Positions 10,560-21,438 of a stretch of DNA of 64,000 nucleotides are shown here, piece by piece. This DNA comes from JAYSSF01 sp043772005 (GTDB lineage: Bacteria > Patescibacteriota > Gracilibacteria > Absconditabacterales > Absconditicoccaceae), in the NCBI GenBank assembly GCA_043772005.1, contig JAYVGP010000012.1, forward strand, positions 26,697 to 90,696. The letters run 5' to 3'. The position numbers were made by a program, and so were the translations under genes. A model generated the notes under the pieces. That model was not told where the DNA came from, made no database searches, and was given only the letters and a program-made list of their open reading frames with translations. The first letter of the stretch is position 1; each line of letters starts with the position of its first letter.

Positions 10560-10710
10560 GTCAAAAACAAGTGACCAAAGGAAATCCTTTAGGACTACGC
10601 ACACGAGATCATAAACCCACAATAAGAGTAAATAGTGCTGTTTTTGACTAGACCTTTGGTTCTTTCGGGGTTTATACCCCACAAGGGTGCAATACCAAAG
10701 AATAAAGAAA
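10560..10710 (+). repeat. Dispersed structured repeat, copy B (candidate ncRNA)
   Basis: The arm GTCAAAAAC (10560-10568) pairs with GTTTTTGAC (10640-10648), GGGG-TTTATA-CCCC (10667-10680) forms a hairpin, and CTTTGGT (10654-10660) pairs with ACCAAAG (10694-10700). The shared core CTACGCACACGAGATCATAA is present. The 3' module differs from copies A and C (it lacks GCGACGCAAAGCTAATCC), yet still forms an enclosing stem. Confidence 0.7.
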
Positions 10711-10728
10711 AATCATTTTCCCAAAGAA

Positions 10729-10754
10729 TAAAAAAATCCCGACAAAGTCGGGAT
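10729..10754 (-). terminator. recA terminator
   Basis: ATCCCGAC-AAA-GTCGGGAT is a perfect eight-base stem followed on the minus strand by a long T run. It lies 40 bases after the recA stop. The same ATCCCGAC hairpin recurs at 63797. Confidence 0.85.
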
Positions 10755-10793
10755 AACCTATTTTAAACCCATCTTTAACCTACTTTGATCATA

Positions 10794-11864
10794 TTATTCC
10801 ACATCCAACTCTACTTCATCTTCATCAGGATTAACCTTGATTGCATCAAGTTGTTCAAGCGGGATGACATTCTTACCCATACGGATATCTTTGATCTTCA
10901 TCTTGATCTCAGCTTCGAGAATCTGTTGCACATTTGGATTATCAGTCAGATATTGTCATGCTTTTTCTTTTCCTTGGAACTTCTGATCAGCGATCGAATA
11001 AAACGCTCATGACCTCGAGATCAGTCATAGCACAAGTGACGCCTCCAATATGTCAGCTGGAGTATCTACTCATGAAGCAAATCTAATAGGCACTTCTGCT
11101 ACCTTAAACGGAGGGAAGATCTTATTTTTGACGATCTTGATTTTGGCATTGTATCATACTTGTTCTTTGTTGTCTTCGATCTTGTCACCTCTACGGATCT
11201 CCAATCTCTGTGAAGCATAGAACTTGAGAGCATTACCACCCGTAGTAGTCTCTGGGTTACCATACACCACACCAATCTTGAGTCTGATCTGGTTGATGAA
11301 GATGATCGTCGTATTAGTTTTTGCCAATACACCAGTCAGTTTTCTCAATCCTTGGGACATCATACGAGCTTGGAGTCACATATGACTATCACCCATATCA
11401 CCTTCGATCTCAGCTCTTGGAGTCAGTGCTGCAACGCTATCCACAATAATTAGATCAAACGCACCAGTTTTCGCTAACTCTTCAGAGATCTGAAGAGCTT
11501 GTTCACCATAGTCAGGCTGTGAAAGATACAAATTTGGTACATCCACACCAAGCATCCCAGCATAGTTAGGATCAAAGGCATGTTCTGCATCGATAAATGC
11601 TACCACACCACCAAGTTTCTGTACTTGTGCTGCAGCAAGCAGTGTGACTGTTGTTTTACCACTTGACTCGAGACCATAGATCTCGATGATTCTACCCTTT
11701 GGGTATCATCCACCCAACACAATATCAAGCAGATAACTACCTGAATGTACTGTCTCTACCTGTGCCGCATTAGCATTATCTCCCATTTTGATGAGAGCTC
11801 CTTTACCAAATTGTTTTTCAATTGACTTCATTGCATCAGCGATAACATCATCTTTTTTGGACAT
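10794..11864 (-). CDS. recA: Recombinase A
   Basis: The 356-residue recombinase has the normal RecA length. Visible: Walker A GLESSGKTT (about residues 66-74), FIDAEHAFDPNYA, LLIIVDS-type Walker B (DLIIVDSVAALTPRAEIEG), the GDSHMGLQARMMSQ loop, the TIIFINQIRLKIG segment and the GGNALKFYAS loop 2. It ends with an acidic tail (NPDEDEVELDVE). TGAs supply a few glycines, for example in HMGLQ, where a standard-code reading stops. It carries out homologous pairing and SOS co-protease activity. The terminator at 10729 closes it. Confidence 0.97.
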
Positions 11865-12084
11865 TGCATATAATAATAAGGAAATGAAACTATGGGGAGG
11901 TTTTAAAGTTGCAAGTTCATAAGGTTTATAAGGTATTTTTTACTTTATAAACTTTAGTAACTCTATCAACCTTATAAACTTTGTATAATAATTTGCAAGT
12001 CCTGTCAAAATATAATACTCTTGTGATTGGAGAAATAATGAGTATACAATCGGCTGACTTTAATTTATGTTTTTCTCGCTTATC

Positions 12085-12975
12085 ATGAAACCTATCTTAC
12101 TTATATTGGCTTGAGGAATGTGATCTCGCTACGGCGGACTCAAACAGATCGACGGCTTCTGACCACATGACCAAGCAATTCTCGAATATAGTATCTATGA
12201 TGCAATCAGAGCTTGATTCGACAAAGTCGTCATTATCCTCAGAAATGATTTTCAAGAGCAATTCGATGCAAAATTTATCAATACCTTCCAAGGTAATATC
12301 CAAGTACAGTATGTCTATCAGAGTCTGGATCTCACGAGATACGGTTTTGGTGATGGATCACATAGGACCAAACCTTGGGGTACTGCTCACGCCATCTTGA
12401 CTGCTCAGGATCTGATCAACTGACCATTTGCGGTGATCAACGCGGACGATTACTATGGTGTCGACTGATACCAACAGATGGCTGATTTCCTCAGTACTGA
12501 AGCTAGCCCATCACTGTCATGTATGATCGGATATAAACTCATGAATACCCTCTCAGCCTTTGGCGGAGTCAATAGATGAGTCACCACCATCGACACACAC
12601 AACAATTTACAATCTGTCACCGAAAATCACAAAATTGCTCGCCAAGAAGACAGATCGATCATGTCACAAGAGTGAAATATCCTGGCAGATGATACTACAG
12701 TGAGTATGGGATTCTGGGGATTTGACTGAAATTTTATGCAAATCATCGAAGCATATTTTAATAATCGGTTAAGTCAGAATTATGACTCTCCTACAGCAGA
12801 ATCCTACATCCCATCTGTTGTTGATGATACGATCCACAAATATAATCATGCAGTCCGCGTCCTCGTCAGTCATGATGAGTGGTATGGCGTAACAAACCCA
12901 GATGATAAGCCAGAAGTAGTCGCTGCATTGGCTAAGCTGACTAGTGCAGGAGTGTATCCTGAGAACTTATGGTAA
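12085..12975 (+). CDS. Nucleotidyltransferase family protein (sugar-1-P type)
   Basis: The 296-residue protein opens with the nucleotide-binding loop LLILAGGMGSRYGGLKQID, where two loop glycines (GG and MG) are TGA; this is one of the clearest proofs of the UGA-to-Gly code. It continues with a Rossmann-like fold and INADDYYG, the usual metal-binding NADD position. It probably joins NTP to a sugar phosphate. Substrate unassigned: no pathway partner lies beside it. It is preceded by about 220 bases of AT-rich non-coding DNA between it and the divergent recA. Confidence 0.8.
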
Positions 12976-13002
12976 AAGCATTAATTCATCATTACTCATC
13001 CT

Positions 13003-13353
13003 ATGAATAATCAAGAAAAGGTAATACAGCATGTCATGTGAGCATTATTATCTCTTCCCAAATTCATGCGACAATTTCAACTCAATGCAAGCCATATCTC
13101 ATCATCATTAGAAAAAGTTTTTGCAAAAGACAATACGAGTTACTACAATAATGAGTTAGCAATCCTTTTGTGAATAACTACTGCTAAACTTGATCGTATG
13201 ATCGAGATAGCACAGGAATATCAAAATTATCAGAATAACCGAATCAGTAATAGTAAAAAATCAATACCAAAAAATATACAGTGTATTTTACAAGAAGAAT
13301 ATCTACAGACTAGTGGAAAAATCCAAAATATCTATCAGAGCCTTACTATCTAA
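13003..13353 (+). CDS. Hypothetical protein
   Basis: A 116-residue helical, Gln/Asn-rich protein starting MNNQEKVIQHVMGALLSLP, 27 bases after the nucleotidyltransferase and in the same direction. Two TGAs are internal. No membrane segment or motif recognised. It ends in TAA just before the TTG start of the YidD-Fmt gene, so the three may form an operon. Confidence 0.55.
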
Positions 13354-13364
13354 ACTAATCTATA

Positions 13365-14651
13365 TTGTCATCAACTTTTTCTTTTTTTAATTCTCTCCTC
13401 ACCAAGGTCTCCTTGGCACTGATTTTCATCTACCAAAAAACCATCTCACCAGATGAGTGACTACTCTCTCCCATACTCAGATGAACCATCTGTGCTCATG
13501 AGCCTCACTGTAGTGAATATGCGAGATTATCGCTTGTAAGATATGGATTTTTGGATAGTATCGAACAGATTATCACTCGTATTATCTCCTGTCGCCCCAG
13601 TATGACCAAAACATATGATCCAGTCTCGTATCGCATCGTCTTTGCGAGTTCTGCTCCCATCGGTGTACCATTTATGACCGCACTCGCATCTGATCCCAGA
13701 TTTGATATCGTAGGAGTCGTGACTCAGCCAGATCAACCATCATGAAGAGGCTTGAAAATGCATGAAAATATTATCAAGACGGAAGCGACAGCTATCTATT
13801 CCCCCTGAGACCAAAGGGAATCCTCGTGAGGGCAAGGGGGAGATTGCAAAGCCGAGGGGGGGTTTGAAGATTTTATCATCACCCCCAATACTCTCCGCCT
13901 CGAATCCAAAAAATATCCATGAGAATGAGTACTGTTTCAATCATGGTTAGAATCCAAAAAACCTGACTTCTTGGTAGTGATCGCTTACGGAAATATTATC
14001 CCTCAGCACATCTTAGACATCCCCACCATCGCCCCGATCAACGTCCACGGGTCACTCCTACCCGCATATCGCGGTGCATCACCCATCCAGTCAGTCTTAC
14101 TCAATGACGAAGCTAAAACTGGTATCACCATCATGCGTATGGATGCAGGACTCGACACCGGTCCCATGCTACGCAAGCAGTGATTTCCACTGACGATCCA
14201 CACTACGGCACTCGATATCATCCACAGGTTCCAAGAGTTTGGTCCTCAACTCTTGATTGATACCATGGTCGATTATGCTACTGGGAAGGTCACAGAAACC
14301 ATACAACCAGAAGATGGAGTCAGCCACTGCTCCAAGCTTGAAAAAACACATGGACTCATCAATCCATGGACTCAAACACTACATGAAATCAATAATATCT
14401 ATCGTGGATGCTATCTCTGGCCCAAGACATATTTCGTCCTCGATGACTCTCGAGATAAACATGCAGGCAAGCAAATCATTATCGATACACTCGAGTTAGA
14501 TGAAAATCAATGGGAAACACATAAAAATCAGCCACTACTCGTAGCTGATCAAGGTAAACATTATATCAATAAAGCAGTTATCAACCTCCTCATCAAACCA
14601 GAATGATCCAAAGCAATGAAATGGGAGGATTGGTTGAGGGGAATAAATTAA
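13365..14651 (+). CDS. fmt: YidD / methionyl-tRNA formyltransferase fusion
   Basis: One uninterrupted code-25 frame (428 residues from TTG 13365; no ATG is available upstream) encodes two families. Residues about 1-85 match YidD, the small membrane-insertion factor: LALIFIYQKTISP, HEPHCSEYARLSLVRYGFLD, IISCRPSMTKTYDPV. From about residue 86 it is Fmt: YRIVFASSAPIGVPFMTAL, VVTQPDQPSGRG, NVHGSLLPAYRGASPIQ with the catalytic Asn/His, MDAGLDTGPM with the Asp, and a C-terminal OB-like part. Fmt formylates initiator Met-tRNA. A Gly/Ser-rich insert sits near residue 150. A missed frameshift is unlikely because no base change is needed to join them. Confidence 0.85.
13799..13866 (+). repeat. G/C-rich palindromic insert inside fmt
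   Basis: The segment encodes SPGDQRESSGQGGDCKAEGG between the Fmt substrate loop and the next strand, where the family has no such stretch. The DNA alternates CCCCCTGAGACCAAAGGG, CCTCGTGAGG and GGGGG blocks able to form nested hairpins, and ends with a G run plus GTTTGA, like the glyA insert. Its base composition is unlike the surrounding gene. Confidence 0.4.
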
Positions 14652-14665
14652 CAAGATTAAATATT

Positions 14666-14992
14666 TTATTCTCCCAGAGAAAGGATGTATGTTCCAAGCA
14701 CCTTCGATCAATCAATAACTCTATATGCAAGCTCACTAACTCATTCAACTTCTCAACGAAGAAGTTTAATGTGTTTGGGATTTAATTCTAATTTAATTTC
14801 ATTGGTAGTTTCGTAATATTGTACTCAGGACTCAAATGCAAATACTGGAGATTCAAGATCTAGCATAATATTATTAAAATTAAATCCGTTAAACTGACAA
14901 AAATCAAGCACTATAAATCTTTTCTGAGGGGTAGACATAGCCGCTTCTTTACATTTTTCTACAATGGATTGTAATTGATTCATAGGAATCAT
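14666..14992 (-). CDS. Hypothetical protein
   Basis: The 108-residue protein (MIPMNQLQSIVEKCKEAAMS to ILSLGE) has at least four TGA glycines. It looks like a small alpha/beta protein with FIVLDFCQFNGFNF and an acidic middle. No family recognised. It converges on fmt with a 14-base gap and lies downstream of the KAP-like NTPase on the same strand. Confidence 0.55.
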
Positions 14993-15067
14993 CTAAAAAA
15001 TAAAACAATTTATACTTATACTTTAATACGTACATAAATTCAAATTAATTTACTTAAGAAGTAAATT

Positions 15068-16348
15068 TTAGAAGAAATAAATATCTGAGATCATATAGTG
15101 ATTTTTTTCAGGATGAAAATCATCAGTTCTATATAAAATGGAATCTTTCACTTTTGTGGAATCAGGATAAGTATAGGATTCAATTTTTATAGGTATTCTA
15201 TCTACCGTCATTAATTTTTTAATTGTTGTTCAACTACGAGAATCGTAATTATCTTCATAAATAGAATCCAATGGTGTTTCTTTTTCTCTGGTTAAACATC
15301 ATATTAAAGCAGCAAATATAGAACTATTACCACTAATTGCTTGCTGTCTCTTCCATAGATTATAATATGATATTTTTTCATCTTTAAATTCAGTATTGCC
15401 TGTAATCGTATTTTTAGCAACCTCAACCATAATACATAACCTATAATCAACTACTTCTGAATACTTTGCTTTAAGTTGTATATAGTTTAAATTAGCCTCT
15501 CTCAAACATTTTTTTAACAGTCTCATAGTAGCTTGACTAGAAAATTCCTTAAAATATCATTCAAAAAATGTTTGCATTTGTCATTTTTTATAAGTCTTAC
15601 CGATAAATAGACTACCTTCAAATAAATTTTCTACCATTTTTCCACATTCTACTCATTCTAAATCAAACTCTCGACTATAATCTAAACACTTCAAATACGA
15701 ATTAAGATTTAATGTTCGTTGTTCTGATCAAATTGAAACTAAAACAATAATCTTCTTTGAACTAGGATTGCTTTTGATAAAATAATTCAAAGTTTCTAGG
15801 AAGAAAATTCCAGCATCTCACGAACGATCAATATCTTCGATTATGATGTAAATCTCTTCATCTTCAATCTTTTCTAAAAGGAAGACCATAATTTCTTGTA
15901 ACTCAAATGTTTTTTTGGCGGGAGTAGTCTTGAGAAAATGAGAAAAATTTTTGATGACACCTAAAAGCGGCATGTCTCAAAAGACGTTTAATAATGTTTT
16001 TTTATCATCATTTTGAGTTCATTCAATTTTAGAGAGCGATTCGTCAAATGTCTTAATATCAATACTTCTAGCAAATTCTAGTACAAAATTTTCCCGTAAA
16101 TCTTTTCTATCAGGATACTTCCAAGCATCAAAGTTCATCCAATGAGATCTACCCTCAAGATCTATTTTAACTTGATTAAGAAAAGTAGTCTTACCAGATC
16201 CAAAAGGAGCAGTAATTCATATGAGGCTTGATTTTTCTAGGTGACTAAATCTATCTAAAAATTCATTCTTCTTGGAATTAAGATTAAGCAAGTCATCTAA
16301 ACGAGAGTTTTCATCTAATAAATCAATGTTTTTAATAAATCAACTCAT
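15068..16348 (-). CDS. KAP-like P-loop NTPase
   Basis: The 426-residue protein has Walker A APFGSGKTTF (about residues 39-49) and Walker B IYIIIEDIDRSG (about 165-175), an arrangement of the KAP/STAND-like NTPases, which often act with membranes or in anti-phage systems. The region after the ATPase core (IVLVSIGSEQRTLN, LEGVECGKMVENLFEG) fits a sensor/lid, but no membrane segments are evident. TGA glycines are scattered throughout. AT-rich codon use and a lone position suggest an accessory gene. Its effector, if any, is not recognisable. Confidence 0.7.
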
Positions 16349-16451
16349 GATGCTATAATTGAGAATATAAAATTTCCTTGATAAAATATGAAGCAATGAT
16401 ATAGTAGAATCATAGATAATCAAGTGATTTTACTACCATCATTTCTATCCC

Positions 16452-18044
16452 ATGTGACTCACCCCTCGCACTCTCGACATCATGGCTGCCTACTCCATCG
16501 ATGAGCAAAGACATCTGTATCACAAGACCAAACTCCTCAAGCAAGCATACGAGACATGAGATAGTCAGACGCTTGACCTCTTCAAAATCCCAAATAAGCA
16601 GACGGGTATTTATGAAGTATTTCTCGAAGACAGCACGAGGACTAAGGAATCATTTCGCAATGCGATCGAGTTTCATGGTGTAGAGGGTAAGATCTTTGAT
16701 ACGAGTTCGAGTTCGTTCAATAAGCATGAGAGTTATGCTGATACATTTAATATGCTGACTGGTTATGATAATCAGATCTTCGTCGTGAGGAGCAAGCTCG
16801 AGGGTGTCTGTACTTGGCTTGATCGTAATGCTAAGGCATATGCATCTCGCCACCAGCTCCCCTATATACCGCTCTTTATCAATGCAGGAGATGGCAAGCA
16901 TGAGCATCCTACACAAGAGTTTCTTGATCAGTTTAGTTTTTTGGAACAGAACAACTGGGATACAAGTTCAATCCATATTGCTCTGATTGGAGATCTTCTC
17001 TATGGTAGGACTGTCCACTCCAAAGTTGAATGACTACGCATCTATGATCATGTCCGTGTGGATCTCATCGCTCCTGAGTTGCTTGCACTACCAAACTCAT
17101 ATCTGGAGCAAATGAAAGCTTATGGATATGAAGTCCGTATATTTAGCAGTATTAATGAGTACCTCGAACAGTCAGGCTTGGCTGATATTTGGTATTTTAC
17201 GAGAATACAGATGGAGCGTATGGGTGATGACGTCCTCAAGCATGAGATACAGCTCAGACAGGCCATCACACGACGCACTGACCATATGGACAAGGTCGAT
17301 CAAAATAAAATTAGATTTTATCATCCTCTCCCCAGACACAAAGTCACACCAGAGCTCCCTACCTGGGTCGATGATACACCACTCAATGCACGAGAGAGAC
17401 AGTCTCGCAATGGTATGTTTGTCAGAATTGTGTTACTTGCAGCGACTGCGTGAGTGCCCTTTGTGTCTGATGATTTTACATGAAATTGAGTCAAGATTGC
17501 GTCCCTCGATAAAGGGGACACACAGTGAGGATTTGATCGAATCCAAGAAGTACAAGCTGATAGTACCAAACCTAAACACTACAGCGAGGGAGTCCATCCA
17601 ATCACTGACTGACTAGTAATTGATCATATTGGTCGTGGATGGCTTATCCAACAAATCAAAGAACATATGACCAAAATTGTATCGATCTTATGACTATATA
17701 CTCCATGAGGAGAGCGGATCTCTACGAGCTCTGATGGTAGCTACAAATGACTCATCTTCCGCCCAAATACCGATATCACCGACAAGCAAATCCGTAAACT
17801 CGCCGCACTTGCACCGTGATGTACCGTCAATCGTATCGCAAATCAGCAAATCAGTCAGAAACTCAGATTATCCATGCCACCCAAACTATACAATCTCCCC
17901 CAATTATCATGTAAAAATCATAACTGTATCTCACATCACAGTCACCATGAAAATATTATCGCTGAGTTTGTGCGCCAAGAGTGACAACAATTTGAGTGCG
18001 TTTACTGTGGACAATATCATCTCTACCATGAAGTACGATCATAG
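16452..18044 (+). CDS. pyrBI: Aspartate carbamoyltransferase, catalytic-regulatory fusion
   Basis: The 530-residue chain joins PyrB (residues about 1-325) to PyrI (about 375-530). PyrB motifs: EDSTRTKESF (carbamoyl phosphate, about 60-69), HPTQEFLDQF, GRTVHSKVEGL, the QMERM segment and HPLPR (about 290). The PyrI part has the zinc site as CKNHNC plus CVYCGQ near the C-terminus. It makes carbamoyl-aspartate, the first committed step of pyrimidine synthesis. The linker carries Ser/Gly/Asp-rich sequence with a possible CCCTCGATAAAGGGG palindrome. Such fusions are known in a few bacteria. No other pyr gene is nearby. Stop is TAG. Confidence 0.92.
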
Positions 18045-18082
18045 TAATCTCTTAAAGACAAAATTAGTCTTGACAAAATAAT

Positions 18083-18376
18083 ATGAAATGATTAGGATTA
18101 ATTATATCTTTATCTATTACATGTAAACATATGGCTATTCAAGCAACAAGGTTACTCAAAAGAGTAAATCATATCATCGAAGACTTAAATCGAAAGGATA
18201 TCGCTGTACTCAAAATTGATCTTATCTTCTTTACTCTACTGATTGTGCATTTTCGACCTGAGCTAGGACAAGCTCATTGGTGATGGTATTTGGGTATAGT
18301 AGTAGGATGTGAAATTTACTTACTTCAAAAATTACATCTACGAAAATTCTTTAAAGAAAAAAAATCAAATGACTAA
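18083..18376 (+). CDS. Small membrane protein, hypothetical
   Basis: The 97-residue protein starts with a short hydrophobic segment (GLGLIISLSI), then a basic helix and two hydrophobic runs (KIDLIFFTLLIVHF and GWYLGIVVGCEIYLL). A Lys-rich tail follows. Two or three membrane passes are likely. TGA codons encode its third residue and a central Gly. Unknown function; lies between pyrBI and tRNA-Arg. Confidence 0.5.
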
Positions 18377-18420
18377 TCTTGATACGAGCAAGAAAATCAT
18401 TATATACAACATTATCTCAT

Positions 18421-18492
18421 AAGGGGATAGTGTAATTGGGAACACGGAGGTCTTCGGCACCTCAATTGTCGGTTCAAGTCCGGCTCTTCTTG
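18421..18492 (+). tRNA. tRNA-Arg (anticodon TCG)
   Basis: Cloverleaf: acceptor AAGGGGA/TCTTCTT with two G-U pairs, D stem GTGT/ACAC, anticodon stem GAGGT/ACCTC with loop CTTCGGC (anticodon TCG), and T stem GTCGG/CCGGC with loop TTCAAGT. No CCA is encoded. The weak acceptor stem is the only doubt. Confidence 0.8.
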
Positions 18493-18561
18493 AATTTAAT
18501 CGAGTATCATACTTGGTTTTTTTGTGATTGAAAAACTCCAACAATTAACTATCTTTCCTAC

Positions 18562-19323
18562 ATGAAAACATTCTCCAGTGAATACCTTTCCAATTATGGA
18601 ACCTATACTTTTGGTTATACCAACTACGCCCTTCCAACCAATAATAATGAATATACACAAGCATATCACAATTGATATCTCCCATACTCTGCCTCATTGG
18701 AAATAGAGCAACCAATTTTCTATTTGTGTAGGAGTTTAAGGATTGATACTTCCAAATTTACCAATAGCTCTGAAAACAGAAGGATTGCGAGAAAAATAGA
18801 TGAGCTTGCTATCACTACCAAACGATATGAAGCATGAGAATTTGATAGATCTGACTCAGAGTTTGTGGATTTCTGCCTTGCTTATACCAATAGTAGATTC
18901 TCACATGGTGATATGTCTCCAGAGAGATTTACTTATGTAATGTCTAGAGACTATGCAAACCGCATCCTTGAGTTTCGCAGTCATGATCGTATGATCTGAT
19001 ATACCTTGTTTGCTCAGACAAATGAGCTATTACATCATTGGTTTTGCTTCTTTGATACGGAGCTCATGGATAGTGCTCCACTCGGTAAGTATATGATGCG
19101 GTACACCATCGACTGGGCCAAACAAAACAATATTCCCTATGTATATCTCGGTACCTGTTATAAAGAGTCGTGACTCTATAAAGTCAGAGATTTCTCCTGA
19201 CTCGAGCGACGAGATGGCAATAATCGACAAACCAATATCGAGCATCTGAAACAACTATGCAAATCTGATATCGAAGAAAAATATAGAGATCAATTTAAAA
19301 TATGTCCTAACTATTATCTATAA
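18562..19323 (+). CDS. Arginyl/leucyl-tRNA--protein transferase-like (GNAT fold)
   Basis: The 253-residue protein resembles ATE/Bpt-type aminoacyl-tRNA-protein transferases: YNTFGY-like start, GYLPYSASLEIEQPIFYLCRSLRI, FTNSSENRRIARKID, then a GNAT-like half with MMRYTIDWAKQNNIPYVYLG and KVRDFSGLERRDG. These enzymes add Arg or Leu to protein N-termini and tag them for degradation. Substrate preference cannot be read from sequence. Five TGA glycines break the standard frame. It follows tRNA-Arg directly, possibly by chance. Confidence 0.65.
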
Positions 19324-19375
19324 AATTATGATTAGTACAATTCTCTTAATCTTAGTCTATATTAGTGTTTAAGTG

Positions 19376-19567
19376 ATGATAATATTCAATCTATATCAAG
19401 TACTAGTACACAATAGAATCTACAATATCCTAGTACATATACCATGACATACAAACTGCACATGGATAGATCTTGGTACTATGAAACGACGAAAAATCAC
19501 AGTAGTCATCCTACTAACATATATCACAGCAGCATATATCTTCACAACCATACGCTTTTTATTATAA
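19376..19567 (+). CDS. Putative small membrane protein
   Basis: A 63-codon frame whose last half is a single hydrophobic helix (ITVVILLTYITAAYIFTTI) preceded by MKRRK, typical of a small membrane protein. A shorter start at the internal ATG before KRRK is possible. It ends two bases before the convergent FemAB-like gene. No homologue recognised; may not be real. Confidence 0.35.
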
Positions 19568-19569
19568 GT

Positions 19570-20583
19570 TTATCATTTTGTCTTTCTATACCACTTGAAC
19601 ATTTCATATTTCCAGTTACTAAGTGGGAAATCATAATTACCAATATACTCGATCTTCTGCCCACCAAATCCTGACTTAAATTGTGTAACTCCATCTAAAT
19701 GATGTGACTGCAGTGATCCTGCTGAGCATCCGAGTAGATCGTAATACGAGAATCACTGCTCACGAGCCGACTTGATAAGTGTCCGGTGGAGAAATTGCGC
19801 ATGACCTAAATTACCAATAGCTCTGCGAGTCCCACCATACAAATACACATAGACATTACCAATCATCACACATATGGCCCCAGCGATGATGGTATCACCA
19901 TCACGCACGACATATAGGTGTCACTGTCCACTATGGAGCAGATATTCACGCAGTGCATCATAGCACTCACGAGACTGCACCGCAAATCCCTTGATATCAC
20001 CTGTAGTTAATCGCATCTCATAATAGCTATCTCGATCAGCATCACTCGCCACTTTCACAACCAATCACGACTTCTGGGCCCTACCTACATGAGTACGCGT
20101 ACTACGAGATAGATCAGACCATAGTTCATCCTCCCTCTTACTTAGATCTATTATAATAGTTGCTTCAGGCATATTCTCCACCAAGCCATCATATCCACCC
20201 AAACGCATCATAGCACTACCCTGCTGACGTCTACGAGCATCCCGTTGAATATTATACGATTCTAACTTAGTCTCGCTGGTGTCTATAATTCAGAGTTCAT
20301 TAATAATTCACAGTTGCACAAAACAATCTCCTTGGCTCGCAAACTGAGTACGGCATATTTTCATTATTCATTCACGAAATTGATCTGGATCAGTGAGATA
20401 CTCAAGTGGTAATTCCACACCCAAAATCTGATACCAGTTAACTGTTACCCCGAGTACTGATTTACGCTTGACAATATATTGATACTCTTGCCCAGCAATA
20501 GTGATTATCCCCACCGGTTTACGATAGATCTCACGATTGATATATTGCCATAGTGATGATTGGTAGAAATTATAGTGAATCAT
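19570..20583 (-). CDS. FemAB-like peptidoglycan aminoacyltransferase
   Basis: The 337-residue protein starts MIHYNFYQSSLWQYIN, typical of the FemA/FemX/lipid II aminoacyltransferase entry strand. It contains STRTHVGRAQKSGLVV, IIAGAICVMIGNVYVYLYGG and YYDLLGCSAGS followed by the late FKSGFGGQKIEYIG, the double-GNAT signature of these enzymes that add amino acids from tRNA to the stem peptide. TGA glycines occur in the second domain. A TTG at 20598 is an alternative start. A cell-wall crossbridge role is inferred from the family. Confidence 0.85.
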
Positions 20584-20701
20584 AAAGTAAGTAAACAAAC
20601 TAATAAACGGATGATCTAATTAATAGTAAGCATATCGAAATAGATCTTTCTTTCAACAAAAAAACCCACATCATCATTCGACAACAGGGGTTTTATAAGA
20701 A

Positions 20702-21373
20702 TTATGCAATTTGCACTCCAGGTCACATAGTAGGAGCAAGAGTAACTTTTTTGAATAATTTATTCTTAATTACAGCAGGCTTAAGAGCTTCGATTGCAGT
20801 CAATACAGCGTTGATATTTTCTACCAATTTTACATCATCAAACGAGAGTTTACCAGCACCAACATGGATATTACCAGTTTTATCAAGTTTGAACTCAATA
20901 CGACCTTTTTGGATTTCCTCAATTGTACCTTTAAGATCATTTGTGATTGTTCCAGTCTTAGGTGTAGGCATAATTCCCTTTGGTCATAAGATTTTTGCAA
21001 CTTTAGCAAGATCTTTAATCATGTCAGGAGTAGTCACCAATACATCAAAATTGATAGTACCAGCTTCGATACTTCTGATAAGTTCTGTATTACCTACGAT
21101 AGTTGCACCCGCAGCCTTTGCATCATCAATCTTATCATCAGCCACAAAAGCAGCAACAATTACCATCTTACCAGTACCATGAGGAAGTACTACCGTACCT
21201 CTGATTGCTTGATCATTGTACTTAGGATCAGCAGCAGTCTTAATATTGATATCAAGTGTACCATCAAACTTTGTATAACTTACTTTCTTTGCGAGAGCTA
21301 CTGCTTCTTCAACTGTATAAACCTTCATCTCTACCATAGCTTTTGCAGCTGCATACTTTTTACCATGTTTCAT
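20702..21373 (-). CDS. rplA: 50S ribosomal protein L1
   Basis: The 223-residue protein begins MKHGKKYAAAKAMVEMKVYT and contains VVLPHGTGK and LGPKGIMPTPKTGT, where the Gly after KI(L) is TGA. It binds 23S rRNA at the L1 stalk and often represses its own operon. It lies downstream of rplK with the usual order and a 65-base gap. The standard-code reading is cut into two pieces. Ends TAA. Confidence 0.97.
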
Positions 21374-21438
21374 AATAATTGTAATAAGGGTAATAAAAGT
21401 GGTCCAAACGGCTTACGCCTTCCACGGATAATTAGTAA

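Noticed and set aside
17495..17530. Third palindromic insert in the PyrB-PyrI linker
   Set aside because: Only a short CCCTCGAT-AAAGGGG pairing and weak similarity to the glyA and fmt inserts; kept only as a remark.
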